Shown in pieces: positions 21,608-33,850 of a DNA stretch of 64,000 nt. Source of the stretch: Avena insularis (Eukaryota; Streptophyta; Magnoliopsida; Poales; Poaceae). The stretch's first letter is position 1. Every line of letters begins with the position of its first letter. A model generated the notes under the pieces. It made no database searches, was not told the origin of the DNA, and saw only the letters and a list, made by a program, of their open reading frames with translations. The stretch spans positions 299,360,954 through 299,424,953 of the forward strand of contig CM042697.1 of NCBI GenBank assembly GCA_023614405.1. Reading direction: 5' to 3'. The translations under genes and the position numbers were made by a program.

Positions 21608-24600
21608 ATGGATAACAAAAGAATTTGGAAGATTCTGAACTGGAACATCAGGGGAATTAACTCAGAAAAAAATGGGTTGCTCTCAGAAATAAAATTGATG
21701 AGTCTGGCTATGATATTATTTGCCTCCAAGAAACTAAGAAGGAAGATTTTGATATCTCTTATATAAGAAAGTTCTGCCCCCCCCCCCAAATTTACCAATT
21801 TTGAATTCCTTCCCTCTAGGGGAGCTTCTGGGGGTTTGATAACCATTTGGAATAGCTCTCTGTTTTCTGGGCATCTTTCCTTCCATAATGAGTTCTCCAT
21901 CTCCATCACCTTGACATCTCTCTTGTCCAATGAAACCTGGATCCTCGCCAACATTTATGGGCCATGCTTACCTAAAAAAAGGCAGATTTTTTAGAATGGT
22001 TTGGAAATATTGACATGCCTCATGATATGGATTGGCTCATTGTGGGTGACTTCAATTTTTCTAGAAAACCTTCTGACAGAAATAGACAGGGTGGGGATGT
22101 GAATGATATGCTTCTTTTCAATGAAGCCATTAATAATCTGGGTCTCATTGAACTACCCCTTAAAGGTAGAAAGTTCACTTGGAGCAACATGCAAAAAGAA
22201 CCCCTACTAGAAAGGCTGGACTGGTTCTTTACATCTGCCTCCTGGACTCAGAGCTATCCTTCAACTTTTGTTGTCCCTCTTACCAAGCCTACCTCTGACC
22301 ATCTACCTTGTGTCATCTCCATTGGCACAATGATTCCAAAATCTCAGGTTTTCAGATTTGAGAATTATTGGATGCATCATAAGGATTTTAAAGCAATTGT
22401 TCAAAATGCCTGGAACATCCCAGTTGGCTTCCATGATTTTGCCAAAAAAATTAATGCTAAATTCAAAAATGTAAGAAGGGGACTTAAGCTTTGGGCCTTG
22501 CTTGAAATCACAAATTTGCAATGTCAATGCCACCATTGATCGCTTAGATGTCCTGGAGGAAATGAGAACTCTTACTATTCTGGAATGGAATCTCAGAGAT
22601 CTCCTGAAAAACCTTATAATCTCACTTCTACAAGATCAAAATGCTTATTGGAAGCAAAGAGGAAAAATTAAATGGGTCAAGTTGGGTGATGAGAACACAA
22701 AATTCTTTCATTCAAAAGCTACCATAAGTTTCAGGCATAACTACATCTCCATGCTCAAAGATGATTCTAATGAAGAGATTCAAGATCATTATGGTAAAGC
22801 TGATCTACTCTGGAAGGCCTTTAAAGATAGAATGGGCTCATCTGATAAGCCTAAAATGCACTTCAATCTTAGTGAATTGGCAGGCGAATGCTTAAGACAA
22901 GAGGAAAAGGATGTTTTGGAAGAACCTTTCTCTGATGATGAGATTGAAGGTGTAATAAAATAACTTCCTAATGACAAATCCCCTGGCCCAGATGGCTTCA
23001 ATAATGAATTCATTAAACAATGCTGGCCTATTATTAAGGAGGATGTTAAACAACTCCTTGTGGATTTCTATGAGGGCCAACTTCTTTGGAAAGCATTAAT
23101 GCCTCTTTTATCACCCTCATTCCAAAAAATGAAGCCCCTTTGACACCTGCTGATTTCAGGCCTATTTCTCTGCTCAACAGTGTCTTCAAGATTATAACCA
23201 AACTTCTGGCCAACAGACTTCAAAAAATTATCCTTAAACTTGTCCACAAAAACCAGTATGGCCTCAAACAAACATCTATTCGGGACTGTTTAGGTTGGGC
23301 TTTTGAATTCCTTGATCAATGCCACGAGTCCAAAGAAGAAATTTTAATTCTTAAGCTTGATTTTGAAAAGGCTTTTGATAGAATTGAGCATTCAACAATT
23401 ATTAATATTCTCAAAGCCAAAGGTTTTGGTGAAAAATGGATTAGTTGGATTCATTTGATCTTTGGTTCTGCTTCTTCCTCTGTTTTGTTAAATGGAGTGC
23501 CTGGGAAAAAGTTTTATTGCAGAAGAGGTGTAAGGCAAGGGGATCCTTTATCCCCACTCCTGTTTGTCTTGGCTGCTGATCTTCTTCAAAGCATCCTCAA
23601 TAAAGCAATGAGCCTTGGACTTCTCTCCCTCCCCCTTGAGGGTGTGTTTTGTCCTTATTTCCCTGTTGTGCAGTATGCAAATGACACTTTATTAATCCTT
23701 AAGGCTGACTCAGAGCAATTATTGTGCCTTAAGGCTCTACTTCATACTTTTGCTCTCTCCACTGGACTCAAAGTCAATTATTCTAAATCTAGTATGATGC
23801 CAATCAACATGGATTCTGAGAGGCTAGGGCACTTTGCTAGTACACTTTCATGCCTCCCTGGCTCATTACCATTCACTTACCTTGGATTGCCTTTAAGCAT
23901 CAATAAGCCTGTAGTGGAACATTTTCTGCCTATTGTTCAGAGAGTTGAGAGAACATTGTGTGGGATTGCTGATTTCCTAAACTATGGGGGAAATTGCAGT
24001 TGGTTAAATCTGTCTTATCTTCCCTTCCCATATATTATATGAGTTGTTTTGATCTTCCTGTCACTATTAAAGATCAGTTGATTAAGTATATGAGACAATG
24101 CTTGTGGAGGAAGAAAACCACTAATGTTCAAGCTAGAGGTCAAGCCCTTGTAGCATGGAATAAAGTTTGTAGACCAAAGAACCATGGAGGTTTGGGGGTG
24201 CCTGACCTTAATGTTCAAAACTCAGCATTTCTTTTGAAGAATTTGGATAAACTCTACAATCACAAGGATATCCCATGGGTTCATCTTGTCTGGAACACTT
24301 ATTATTGCAATGGTAAACTGCCTGGACGAAGTCTGGAGGGATCCTTTTGGTGGAAAGCTCATCTGAAATTAGTTGACATATTTAAAGGAATAGAAAAGTG
24401 CTTGGTGGGAGATGGAAAATCCACTCTTCTCTGGACTGATATTTGGAATGATGAATGCCTACAGCATAAGCTTCCTCATCTTCTTTCTTATGCAAAAAAT
24501 CCTCACATCTATGTTTATGAGTTCTTACAGACGCCCAACATGCAAGATCACTTTTTTCTCCCTCTGTCACAACAAGCTTACCATGAATATCAAAGCCTTG

Positions 24601-25211
24601 AGCAAATTCTCAGTGATGGAATGCAGGGAGAAGCAGACAACTGGAGCTATATTTGGGGCAGTGCTATTTTTTCAGTCCAGAAGGCCTATTATTCATTATC
24701 TGGATACCAGTCTGTGCAACCACATTTTTCCTGGTTGTGGAAGTCCTCTTGCCAGCAAAAACATAAGTTCTTCTTCTGGATTTTGCTCCTTGATAGGCTA
24801 AACACCAGGAATCTTCTGAAAAGGAAAAGATTTGTTCTGGCTTCATATGACTGTGTGTTTCATGGTTGCACAAGTGAGGAAACTATTCTACACTTATTTT
24901 GGGGCTGTCCTTTTGCAAAAGCATGCTGGGCTGAAATTTATCCTATCCAAGATTTTGATAACAATCTTTTCGAAGCTTTGACCAGTATTAAAAAAGGCCT
25001 AAAGGTCCCCTTTGCAATGGAAATTATTATTCTGGGAGCTTGGGGCATATGGATGTGCAGAAACAATGAAATCTTCAATAACAAGCATGCCTCCCTTGAT
25101 GAATGGAGGGCTATTGTTTCTCAGGAATTAAGATGGGTCATGTGTAGAATTAAGAAAAAGAATTACCAGGGCCTCAAAGATTGGATTAGCAATAATTTAG
25201 ACAGGAGATAG
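21608..25211 (+). pseudogene. LINE ORF2: endonuclease, reverse transcriptase, zf-RVT, frameshifted
   Basis: The endonuclease part starts at ATG 21608 with ILNWNIRGINSEK. It continues through frame breaks at an A-run (about 21665) and an 11-C run (21777-21787) to LIVGDFNFSRKPSDR, KFTWSNMQ and SDHLPCVI. The RT region has [48 protein letters not shown] and [20 protein letters not shown]. The catalytic box reads [10 protein letters not shown], with Asn (codon 23680-23682) in place of the first Asp of YADD. Breaks also occur near 22495, at 22961 (TAA), 23085 and 23990. The C-terminal part (HKFFFWILLLDRLNTRNLLK, HLFWGCPFAKACW) is the zf-RVT-type region of plant L1s. Confidence 0.92.
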
Positions 25212-25340
25212 TTGCTCATAGTGTTATCCCTCTTTTGAGGTGGCTTGAAACTTGTAAATATTTGCTTGTAACTCTCTATGATTTATAAAAATTGCAGTGG
25301 GGTTCTTTACCCTACTGTTTTACCCTCAAAAAAGTGACAA

Positions 25341-26716
25341 GGAATGAGATAAGACCAACTCCCAATGAGAGCAAGGAAACAACAACCAAAACAAACTCTT
25401 CACACTTTTAATTATGGCACACAAAGTACCAACACAAATAGGATCAAGCTTCCAAGCAAAAATTGATCAAATCAAGTGGCATAAAACAATGTTCTAGATA
25501 ATAGAGGAGAGCTCCCCCATAAGTAGAGCATTATATATAATTTTTCCTTTTAATGCAAAATGCCTACAAATGAGATCATCACTACTACCTACACTAAATA
25601 AAACACAAGGGGATACCAAAAAAGATCCACAAGATGCAAAGAAATCTTGGGAGCAAAAAGAAAAACATTTTCTTGGCAAAAAATAAGGCAAAGGCCAAAG
25701 TGAATATGATCAATAAAATCTACCATATATGGAGTACAAATTTTCCAAAGACAATAAATATAAGGGAAATTTTCCCTAGGTAGTTTGCAAGGATATCACG
25801 ATCATATTCACATCAAGAAGCATATAACAAAGCATGAGAAATGAGCTTGATGCTTCGAGAGAGATTCCTGATTGCTTCAAATAGTCGCACAATCACTAGT
25901 GATTGGATTAAATAGAAGCAAGTGGTTCCCATGAGTATATATAGATCCAAATATGAGGAAACACATACCAAGAATCACTCTCACACACAAGATCCAAAAA
26001 TGAGCAATAAAACATCCAAGCAAATTGGAACTTGTGTGAGCAAATGTGCCACATAGGAGCTATATAATTTTCAATATCAATTCTAAGTGGCACTACCTCA
26101 AATGTCCACATTTTCTAGGTTTGTAATATGCACAAAGCATACAACTCCCCCATAATGTGAAAAACCAAGAAATCTCAACAAGAGGCAATATCAAAATAGA
26201 GGTATTAATGGACATTATGGAACTTGAGTTTCTCATGAGAGATATTCCACATAGAGACTAGATAATCATGCAATAAAACTACTACGTGGTTTTACTCATG
26301 TACACAGATTTTAGGTTTGTGGAATGCCCAAGCATGACACTCCCCCAAAATGGAATAGTCCATTAATCCCTCACAAGAGACAAATAAGATGCCTACTAGA
26401 AACAATAAAGGCTCCAAACCAAGAAACATAAATACATGGTGTGCCAACCAACATACACAAATATACATAGGTCAAAATAAGTAAGTGGGAAGCACAACAT
26501 GTACAAACACATGCAAGGCACAAAACCAACACATGCATAAGGGATCAAGTAACAAGTAATGTAAAGGAGTTAAGCATAAGTTATCGGAAGGATGAACATT
26601 GGATATAGAAGCATCATAACCCAAATGACTTGACTTTCAAAAAAAGAATTGATGAAGATCCCTCAAATCTTCATAAGGTAGCCAAGTCTCCAATGCCCTC
26701 CAAAAACACCTATTGA
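25341..26716 (-). other. Noncoding region of element G with reiterated PPT-like modules (right part)
   Basis: This continues 15699-17769 across the LINE. Plus-strand CTCCCCCA boxes lie at 25511, 26150 and 26340. Two degenerate units of about 180 bp (about 26045-26190 and 26240-26400) share TTTTCTAGGTTTGTAATATG versus TTTTAGGTTTGTGGAATG, each followed by an ACTCCCCCA box. There is no coding signal. Confidence 0.7.
26045..26400. repeat. Degenerate tandem modules ending in CTCCCCCA boxes
   Basis: Two modules share a TAGGTTTGT(A/G) block, an AAGCAT(A/G)(C/A)AC block and the CTCCCCC(A) box, spaced about 190 bp apart. They form the right-hand part of the repetitive noncoding body of G. Confidence 0.65.
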
Positions 26717-28705
26717 TCAAGTTTTAGCTTGTTGGTCCCCAACCAAGTTGGGTCCTAAGAAGTTACTCACAATAGGTTTGGCCACCCAAATGGTTCTTTT
26801 CTTGACACCACTTTGGGCACCAACAAATTTGGCAAACACCTTGCCACCCTCATTCTTACAGAGTGAATAAGCATCATCAATCAAGATAGGATGGGATGAG
26901 GAGTTACCCATGGTGCATGAGGAAGAAAGGTTCCCCTTGTCATGGCATATGTAGCAAGTTCTTCTCTTGCCATCTTTCTTCTTGGAAGGAGTTGCACCAT
27001 GAAGAAGAGCTTGAGGCTTCTTGGGAAGTGGCCCATCTTGAGCTCGTGGAGGAGCTTGAGGCTGCTTCCCTCGTTGCTTATCGCTAAGATGCTTCTTCTT
27101 TAATGGGCAATCCCTCACATGATGCCCTTCTTCCTTGCACTTGAAGCACACAATGTTGGCCGTATTCTTCACTTGTCCTTGGCCCTTCTTCTTGTTGCCC
27201 TTGTGCTTCAACGAGATAGTGCGCTTGCTCTTGGTGTTGGAGTTGAATCCAATCCCACTCTTGTCACTTGGGGGTGGTCGCACGCTCAACATCTTCTTGA
27301 GTGTGGTCTTCCCTTCATGACACCTTTTCAAGTCATTCTTCAAAGACGTGACTGGAGCCTTGAGCTCTTTGACTTCCTCTACATGGTTAGTATCAACAAG
27401 AATACTAGAGGAAGTGGAAGCTTCATTGTTAGAGCAACAAGGCAAGGAATTGCAATTCATCACAAGATATAGCATGGTTGTGAGAGGATGAATTACAAGG
27501 ACTAGCACATGGCAATATAACATTGGGAGTAGATATAGTGCTAATGTCCACATGAGTCCCACTAGATGTTACCTTTGACACAATGGCCTCATGAGCTAAC
27601 CTTAGCCTACCATGGGAGACTAGAAGATCCTCAGGCGAGCTTGAGAGCTTGGCATGACTTTCTTCTAATTTTCCATAGTGCTAGTTAGCAAAGCAAGTTG
27701 AGCCTTTAGCTCAACATTCTCCTTCAAGATAGATGCTTCACAAGAAATAGAGTTAGTAGCACAAGCATCATCATTTAATGCAATAGGTGAGGGCAATTTG
27801 GAAAGCTCTTTAGAATAAGAAGCTTTAAGTTTCTCATGTGACTCGGTGAGTTTGATGAGCTCACCCTTGATGACCCTAGAGCCATTGTTGAGGTGCTCAA
27901 AATCCTCAAGGAGTTTAGCATAAGAAACTTCAAGTTCATCATTTTTAATTTGAAGGGAATGTGCCACCTCAAGATCTCTCATGAGATTTCTTCACTATAG
28001 ATAGCTCTAGAGCAAAGGTCTCCTCAAGAGATTCCTTAGTGGTTTGTTCCTCTTCAAGAGCTTCATTTAGGTTGCAATGTCATTAGCATACTCACACTCA
28101 AGACTACTAATTCTATCTATTGTGTCCTCATGCTCATATATTAGTTGCCTACTTTCAATAGCACAAGTCAAGATTTAGATGAAAGTAGAGTAAGCATTTT
28201 TATTAGGATAAAGAGCACGAAGGACTAGCCCCCTGCTCTTTTAAAGAAGCAACATCATCATCTACTTCTACATGGTCAACATTCATATCATCATGAGATA
28301 TATTGGAATCCAAAGGATAGGTTACCTTTGAACCCTTAGCCATGAGGCACAAGTGAACATTAGAAGAAGATGATGATGAGGGAACACATGAAGCTCTAAT
28401 GGCAACCTTGCCTTGGCCCACACATTCTTCAATTTCCTCTACATGGTTAGCAACACAAGTACTAGAGGAAATGGAAGAACATTTATCATGGCAACAAGGC
28501 AAAGCAAGAATATCATCATGAGATATATTCAATCCATTTCTACATGATATGCAAGAGCAATCAACACTAGGATGTAAATCACATATGGTCCTACAAGTGT
28601 TCATGCCCAAAGATACAACATTGCAATGAGATAGAGACAAAGGATCATGAATGGAAATCTCACTATCTACATTGCAAGTTCTATCACCACTCACCATATC
28701 ATTAC
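26717..28705 (-). pseudogene. Gag (3' part) of element G with zinc knuckles
   Basis: This continues from 33388-33849 across the H insertion. From 28705 leftward it is a Ser/Cys/His-rich linker, then a coiled-coil segment (27982-27665; LKASYSKELSKLPSP), then the nucleocapsid part (27562-26717). The CCHC knuckle is CFKCKEEGHHVRDCP; a second, incomplete one is CYICHDKGNLSSSC. It ends GPNLVGDQQAKT, reminiscent of the short GPN-type tail that precedes protease in full Copia relatives. Frame breaks lie between 28203 and 27982 and near 27600. A Copia gag with no enzyme downstream supports a non-autonomous element. Confidence 0.8.
28701..28705. repeat. Target-site duplication of H (ATTAC), left copy
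   Basis: ATTAC at 28701-28705 recurs at 33388-33392. Removing H restores the gag frame of G. Confidence 0.93.
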
Positions 28706-30189
28706 TGTAGAGGTCCCAACCTTTAATAAGGTATAGATCCCTGTGTTTACAATTCTAGTCCCTGGATCAATAGCTAGCATCCACAGTTAAGATGTAATAT
28801 CAAGAAACAAAGGTCATAATACAACTTTATAACTAGGAATAAAATAATTCATTACATCTTACATAGCTCATTATGCTATTTCATTACAATGCAACAGAAA
28901 TAACTATAGTATGGACTCCTTCATCTTCAAAGTGCCACGGGCAATCATGTTGGTTGTAGACTTGTAATCCTAATCAACGCACTTCACTAACATCAAACAA
29001 ACCTGCAACATAATAAGTTACAGCCACAAGGGTCAATACATTTGAATTGTATTGGCAAGTGATACTATGGTAGAATAGTGGTATCTATCATCTATATGCA
29101 TTTGGCTAAGTGGAGCTTAGGCTTGCTTTGCTAAAAATATATTTTCCTTATCATTTGAAGACACTAAGTTTTTGTTTGTCAAAAGTCACCCGAGGCATCT
29201 ACCAATAGACATTGGTGATCCTTTACCCTTGTTCAACCACAAGTTTTAACTTAGAAATTGGGATGAGGAGATTCTTGATAGCTTCCATCTCTTGATGCTC
29301 AAATTGTCCATTGCCGGAGACACGGCTAAGTACTTAGATTTTACTCTATCGAGAGGTGGTGCACTTTCCCCACAAGACTCGACATGCATCGAGACAAGAT
29401 CTTTCAGAAGCCTTCCCTTAGACCAAAATGGACGCGTTCCCAAACCTATCATCCCCTAGCACCAACTGTCCATTTGGCTAAGTTATTGCAACCTATATGA
29501 TCTAGGCAGAGCCCATAATGCCAAGTGGCTACACTTGAAGCTTCTCAACATTTGACATCTCAAATCTCTTTGTTCCTGGGTGGCATTCCACAAGTGAGAT
29601 ACACAGGGTAGGCCATTGAAAAATGGGCCCTGGTAACCACTCAACAAAAATCCATCCATGCAAGTCCCAATCCACCCAGGTGATTCATTCACATAGTTGT
29701 TTTATTAAGCAAAACACGAGTCATAGACTTAGAAATATTTCATAGTATGAATATAATCCACCCTTGTTTTCTATTAGCTAGGCTAAGCATGACAGTAGTA
29801 GGAATCTTAACTTAGAAAAATTCTACTAAGGTTTCATCTACTAGGATTTCCCATGGCATAGTTAACACTTAGAAAATTCCATGCAAGTCCTACTTAGAAA
29901 TATCACTAATGCATAGTGAAAATATTGGGACAAAAGTATGAAGCACCACTTGCCTTTTGGTAGCGATTATAAATTCACTCCTTGACCTTGCAATAGTCAC
30001 ACTCTTCGAATTTCACTACAATTCAATCAAGGCAGAAATTCAATCTACCATTCAAGCAATTCATCACATAGAATAATAAAAACAAAGCAATGCATGCAAT
30101 CATGCCAAAGATTGTTTTATTTGGAAAAGTGGTGTCTAATAGGTCATAAATATTTTAAAACACCTATTGGTCATTTATAAAAGTGGCAA

Positions 30190-30705
30190 AACCATTTGAT
30201 ATTAAGTTAGTGAAAATGGTCACTTTAAATCATTTTTGTTTTGTTAAAAATGATTTAAATCAAAGGAATATTTTCTAGTGTTTGCCAAATTTATTTTTAA
30301 ACACAAATGTTAGTTTTTTAAGGTTAAGTGTTTAATATTAAAACCATTTGTAAAAGGTTTTACCTATAAACTATTTTTAAATCAAAGCCATATTTTATTT
30401 TGTTGGAAATGCCTTCAAACAAAGTAATAGTTTTCTAGGGTTCATCAAATATATTTTTAAATCCAAAACTTGCTGTTTAGGGTCAGAGAGTTTAAATCAA
30501 ATCATTTTCCAAAGGTTTTACTCAAAAACATTTTTAGAACTTAAACAACATTTTTATTTAACTAGAATTGCTTTTATTCAAAAATTTATTCCTTAGTATC
30601 ACAAAATATGTTTTTAAATCCACAATTTGGTTTATATGGTCAGTAGGTTCATAACAAACCATTTGCAAAAGATTTTACCCTAAAAACATTTTTAGATCAA
30701 ATTTT
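30190..30705. repeat. Degenerate tandem repeats of about 156 bp in H
   Basis: Units begin near 30190, 30343, 30499 and 30657 (the last partial). Each starts (A)ACCATTTG-AAAGGTTTTACC, continues with ACATTTTTA-AATCAAA, then TTTTTAAATCCAAAA, and ends near GGTCAG-TTTAAA. Identity is low but the order of blocks is constant. Confidence 0.65.
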
Positions 30706-31039
30706 ATACACAAAATATGCCTACACAAGTTTCTGCAAAAACATTCAATTTTACAGAAGAAATTCACTAAACAAAGGGCATGGTTGGAGAGTACTCTTTT
30801 TCTGATTCCATTGATATAAATTTTGTAAAATTTGGATGTGTGGATCAAAAGTTATGGAATTTACAAATTCAAACATCTAATAGGATAGTTTCTGTTTTTA
30901 AATCAAAACACAGGCCACGTGGTGCAATCCTATTGGTCTGTACCGTTTCATTCAGATCAACCAATACAGGCCATTAGATCTATTTAACATCACACGACAC
31001 AGACCACTCCATACCGTTTTGTTTAATGATCTATCACAG

Positions 31040-31950
31040 CGCTTGGATCCAGATCGGATGGCTCACAGCATCCTTCCAAGAACTGGCGGTGCTGGCATGG
31101 CGGCGAGCGGCGGATGCGCTCTGTCAGTGGCGTCGCCGGTGATACAGGAAGCGAGAAATTAAGGGAAGATGTTCACCGAGTTCTCTGTGGCATGGGGATG
31201 CTCGAGGTGGTCCTTGTTGGGGAAGGGGCGCTCGAGGTTGCAAGGGATTCCTCGCCGGAGTTCGTGTCTACGACGGGCACGCACTGCCGTGGTCGAAGAC
31301 GAGCGTCTGGGATGCAAGCGAGAGAGGGAAAGTGTCAGGAGGATGCGCACGGTCTCGGGGGTTGTAGGGGTACTCACCAGAACACATGGGGCGCACGGGG
31401 TTGGTGTCAGTAGCTCGCCGGAGTTGGAGCAAGAGGCGGTGGTGTTCTGGCGTTGATGTTGTCGACGATAGGGGCATGCGTGGGCGAGTGGTTGGTGCTG
31501 GGAGGTGTGTAAAGAGGTGGGGAGTAGGCTCGAGTGGTCGAGGGGGCAAGGGGAGGCGTGGGCTAGCCGGAATTGTCGCCGGAGGGCGTCGGAGGCGGCG
31601 ACGGTGCAAGCGAAAATGGAGACAGCCTGGGGGCTCTCTGGTGGAGCTGGTTGGGGGAAATGGAGAGGAGAGGCAGGCGAGTTAACGGGCGTGATCCCTG
31701 GGCGGGGTTACTGCGTCATCATCGCGAATTAAACTCGCGAAATCAAGGCTTGAAACAGGAGAGAGAGGAAGGAAGAATAGGTTGTGGGGTGAGAACGACG
31801 ACTGACGGGTGGGGCCGGCTGGTCAGGGAGTGAGGGGGTTTCGTGGTGGGGTCAGCATGTCAGTGTCTCTGCGGGTTATTTCGTGAGTGACAGAAAACGT
31901 TTCGGGGGAGAAGAGAGTGGGCTGGTTAGGCCTAGTGGGCTTGTTGGGAT
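31040..31950 (-). other. GC-rich core of LTR H
   Basis: A sharply GC-rich, CG-containing island in an AT-rich LTR, comparable to 11520-12260 in S1. Overlapping ORFs on both strands have arbitrary Arg/Pro-rich composition and no domain. It is probably the promoter-proximal transcribed region of the LTR. Confidence 0.6.
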
Positions 31951-32774
31951 GGGCTATTTCCTTTATTTTTTCTTTCCTGTTTATTTTTCTTTTTCTGTTT
32001 CTTTTATTATGTTTTGGATTTGTTCAAACAATTCAAACAAACATTTGAATTCAGAACCTTCCAAACTTTTCCGTTTTTAATCTGCTTTAAACATGTATTT
32101 AAAGTCCTTTTTAGGAATTTCCTTTATTCATTTATGGTTTATATTTTATTTAAAATGGGCACCTTTCTTTATTTATATAAGATTTAATTATATTTTCAAA
32201 CCCTTATTTGAATTCCAATTTTCACCAAACCTTTTCAGTAGGTTTTATTTATTTAATAGGGTGTTAAATAATTCATTTTGAATTATTTGAAATATTTTTA
32301 ATATGATTTATGAATCATTTAAATTGAGCATTTGTCTTCATTCAAATGAATTCCAATATGGTTTTAAACCCATATAAATTTTTATTCAAATGATACTTTT
32401 ATTCCATTTTAATTAAATAACTTTTCCCATTTATTATCTTCTCATGATTTAATTAATCATTTCCATTAGGGGTTTTGTTTTTATACAAATGGAATAGAAT
32501 TGGTTAATGTCATATTATTTTATTTGAATATTCCTTATCCCTTTATTTTATTTGGATTTGGATTATCTTTATTCCATTTGCTTATGGATTTAATTCAAGT
32601 TTTAATTTTTCTTCTAAATAATACCTTGGGATTTATTATTTAGGCAAATTGTCTTTATTTAAATAAAATTGGATATTGTCAATCCTTTAAATAATCTTTT
32701 AATCCTTTTTATTATTCAATAACTTCCATTTGTTTATGGATTTGGCCAAGATTTAGTTTGGCTTTTAAATATTG

Positions 32775-32799
32775 CTTATTTATTTATTTATTTATTTAT
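32775..32799. repeat. TTTA microsatellite
   Basis: About six TTTA units lie in the AT-rich part of H. Confidence 0.9.
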
Positions 32800-33387
32800 C
32801 TTATAAAATCCATATCTTTTTATTTAAAGATCCAAACTTGGTGATTCTAATTTGTATAATTTTATTTATTATTTGTTTATCCTTTTAAATCTCTTTAGGA
32901 TTATTTGCTCACAATTTGGTATGGATTTTAGATAGGAGCTTTATTAGCTTTGGAAATTTAATTCCTTCATCTTATTAAATTCATAAGATTTTATCCATGA
33001 CTCCAAATTAGATGAAACCAATTTCTATGGTTTTATAATATTTTTATTTTTCATTCTTGATCATTTATAAATGTTTGTTTATAGATTTTTATATGGATTA
33101 AATCCATAGTCTTTGAGAGATCTTGGAAATGGTTTTTCTTCGATTAGGGTTTTATAGTTTTGGTTTAACTTTTCCAAGTGTTTAAATTTTCAAGATACAT
33201 TTATTGATGAATGCATTTCACTTAATTTGAATTTTGTTGAATTCCCTTTTATTCAAGTTTTATTCAGGATGAGTTTTGATGCTTCCATTTAAAAGCAAAA
33301 AGTTTCTTTTCACCCTAAATTTCAACAATTATTTATTTTTTTATTTTTTTTCACATTTCAAAATTTGGAAAATTTTGGGATGTGACA

Positions 33388-33849
33388 ATTACCTTGTGAC
33401 AACTCACATGTTGGTGTAGTGGAAGAAGATGAGAACTCATCGCGGCCGGAGGTGGAGGGAACACAATCATCATCATCAAGCTTGGACACATCATATTTTG
33501 CTTGAAGCTTGGTCCATATATCATGAGCATTACGGAAAGGCATGATTGAGGAAATAACTACAAAGCTCACAACTTTAACAAGCAACTTAGATGCTTAAGC
33601 TTCGAGATAAGAGTTTGTCTCCTACTCCAAAGATAGATTTTGGGGATCCTTAGGAGGAGACAAGCTCATATCTAGAATCCACTCAATATTTGGGTCAATG
33701 ACCCGGAAATGACTTAGCATGCGGATACGCCAAACATCATAATTTGTGCCATCAAATGTAAATGTGTGAGAGTGCACTAAACCCCTAGGAGACATATTTA
33801 CTCTCGAGGCGGTGAAGCCTAAAAGTGAGAGACCTCGCTCTGATACCAA
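33388..33849 (-). pseudogene. Gag (5' part) of element G, Copia type
   Basis: It starts just inside the PBS. The block TFTFDGTNYDVWRIRMLSHF is the characteristic N-terminal motif of plant Copia gag (DUF4219/UBN2-like), followed by ISSIMPFRNAHDIWTKLQAK. Stops (TAG at 33622-33624 and a second about 25 bases further on) break the frame. H is inserted at 33387/33388, after CELSQGN. Confidence 0.78.
33837..33848 (-). other. Primer-binding site of element G (tRNA-iMet type)
   Basis: On the minus strand TGGTATCAGAGC follows the LTR end (TTGCATTTCA) after a 2-bp spacer. It is the standard Copia PBS, complementary to initiator tRNA-Met. Confidence 0.92.
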
Positions 33850-33850
33850 T

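Larger units (their letters stand above)
17779..25331 (+). mobile_element. L1-type LINE (non-LTR retrotransposon), near full length, defective
   Basis: A 7.55-kb element with a 9-bp target duplication and the ORF1-ORF2 layout of grass L1 elements. The ORF2 order is AP endonuclease, RT, then a C-terminal zf-RVT-like region. The 3' end is a short A-run after TTTTACCCTC. The 5' leader before ORF1 is only about 130 bp, so some 5' truncation is possible. Multiple frameshifts, several in homopolymer runs, and stops show it is inactive. It sits in the pol-less noncoding part of element G. Confidence 0.92.
28706..33387 (-). mobile_element. H: 4.7-kb solo LTR, Sukkula/Erika-like, inserted in gag of G
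   Basis: It runs from TGTAGAGGTCCC to GGGATGTGACA with a perfect ATTAC duplication. Read on the minus strand it starts TGTCACATCCCAAAATTTTC, as in very large Triticeae Gypsy LTRs, and ends GGGACCTCTACA. It has a long AT-rich part (about 33380-31960), a GC-rich core (about 31950-31040), then a moderately AT-rich part with degenerate 156-bp repeats. No PBS, PPT, coding domain or second LTR is seen. Family assignment is by recollection of Sukkula-type LTR length and layout, so it is tentative. A complete non-coding element is a less likely alternative. Confidence 0.8.

Noticed and set aside
31114..31833. Overlapping GC-rich ORFs on both strands (up to 113 aa)
   Set aside because: They lie inside LTR H, have Arg/Gly/Pro-biased composition, no domain, and exist on both strands because stop codons are rare in GC-rich DNA.
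28706..33387. Reading H as a DNA transposon
   Set aside because: TG...CA ends with a 5-bp duplication and no terminal inverted repeat beyond a few bases fit an LTR, not a CACTA or Mutator element.
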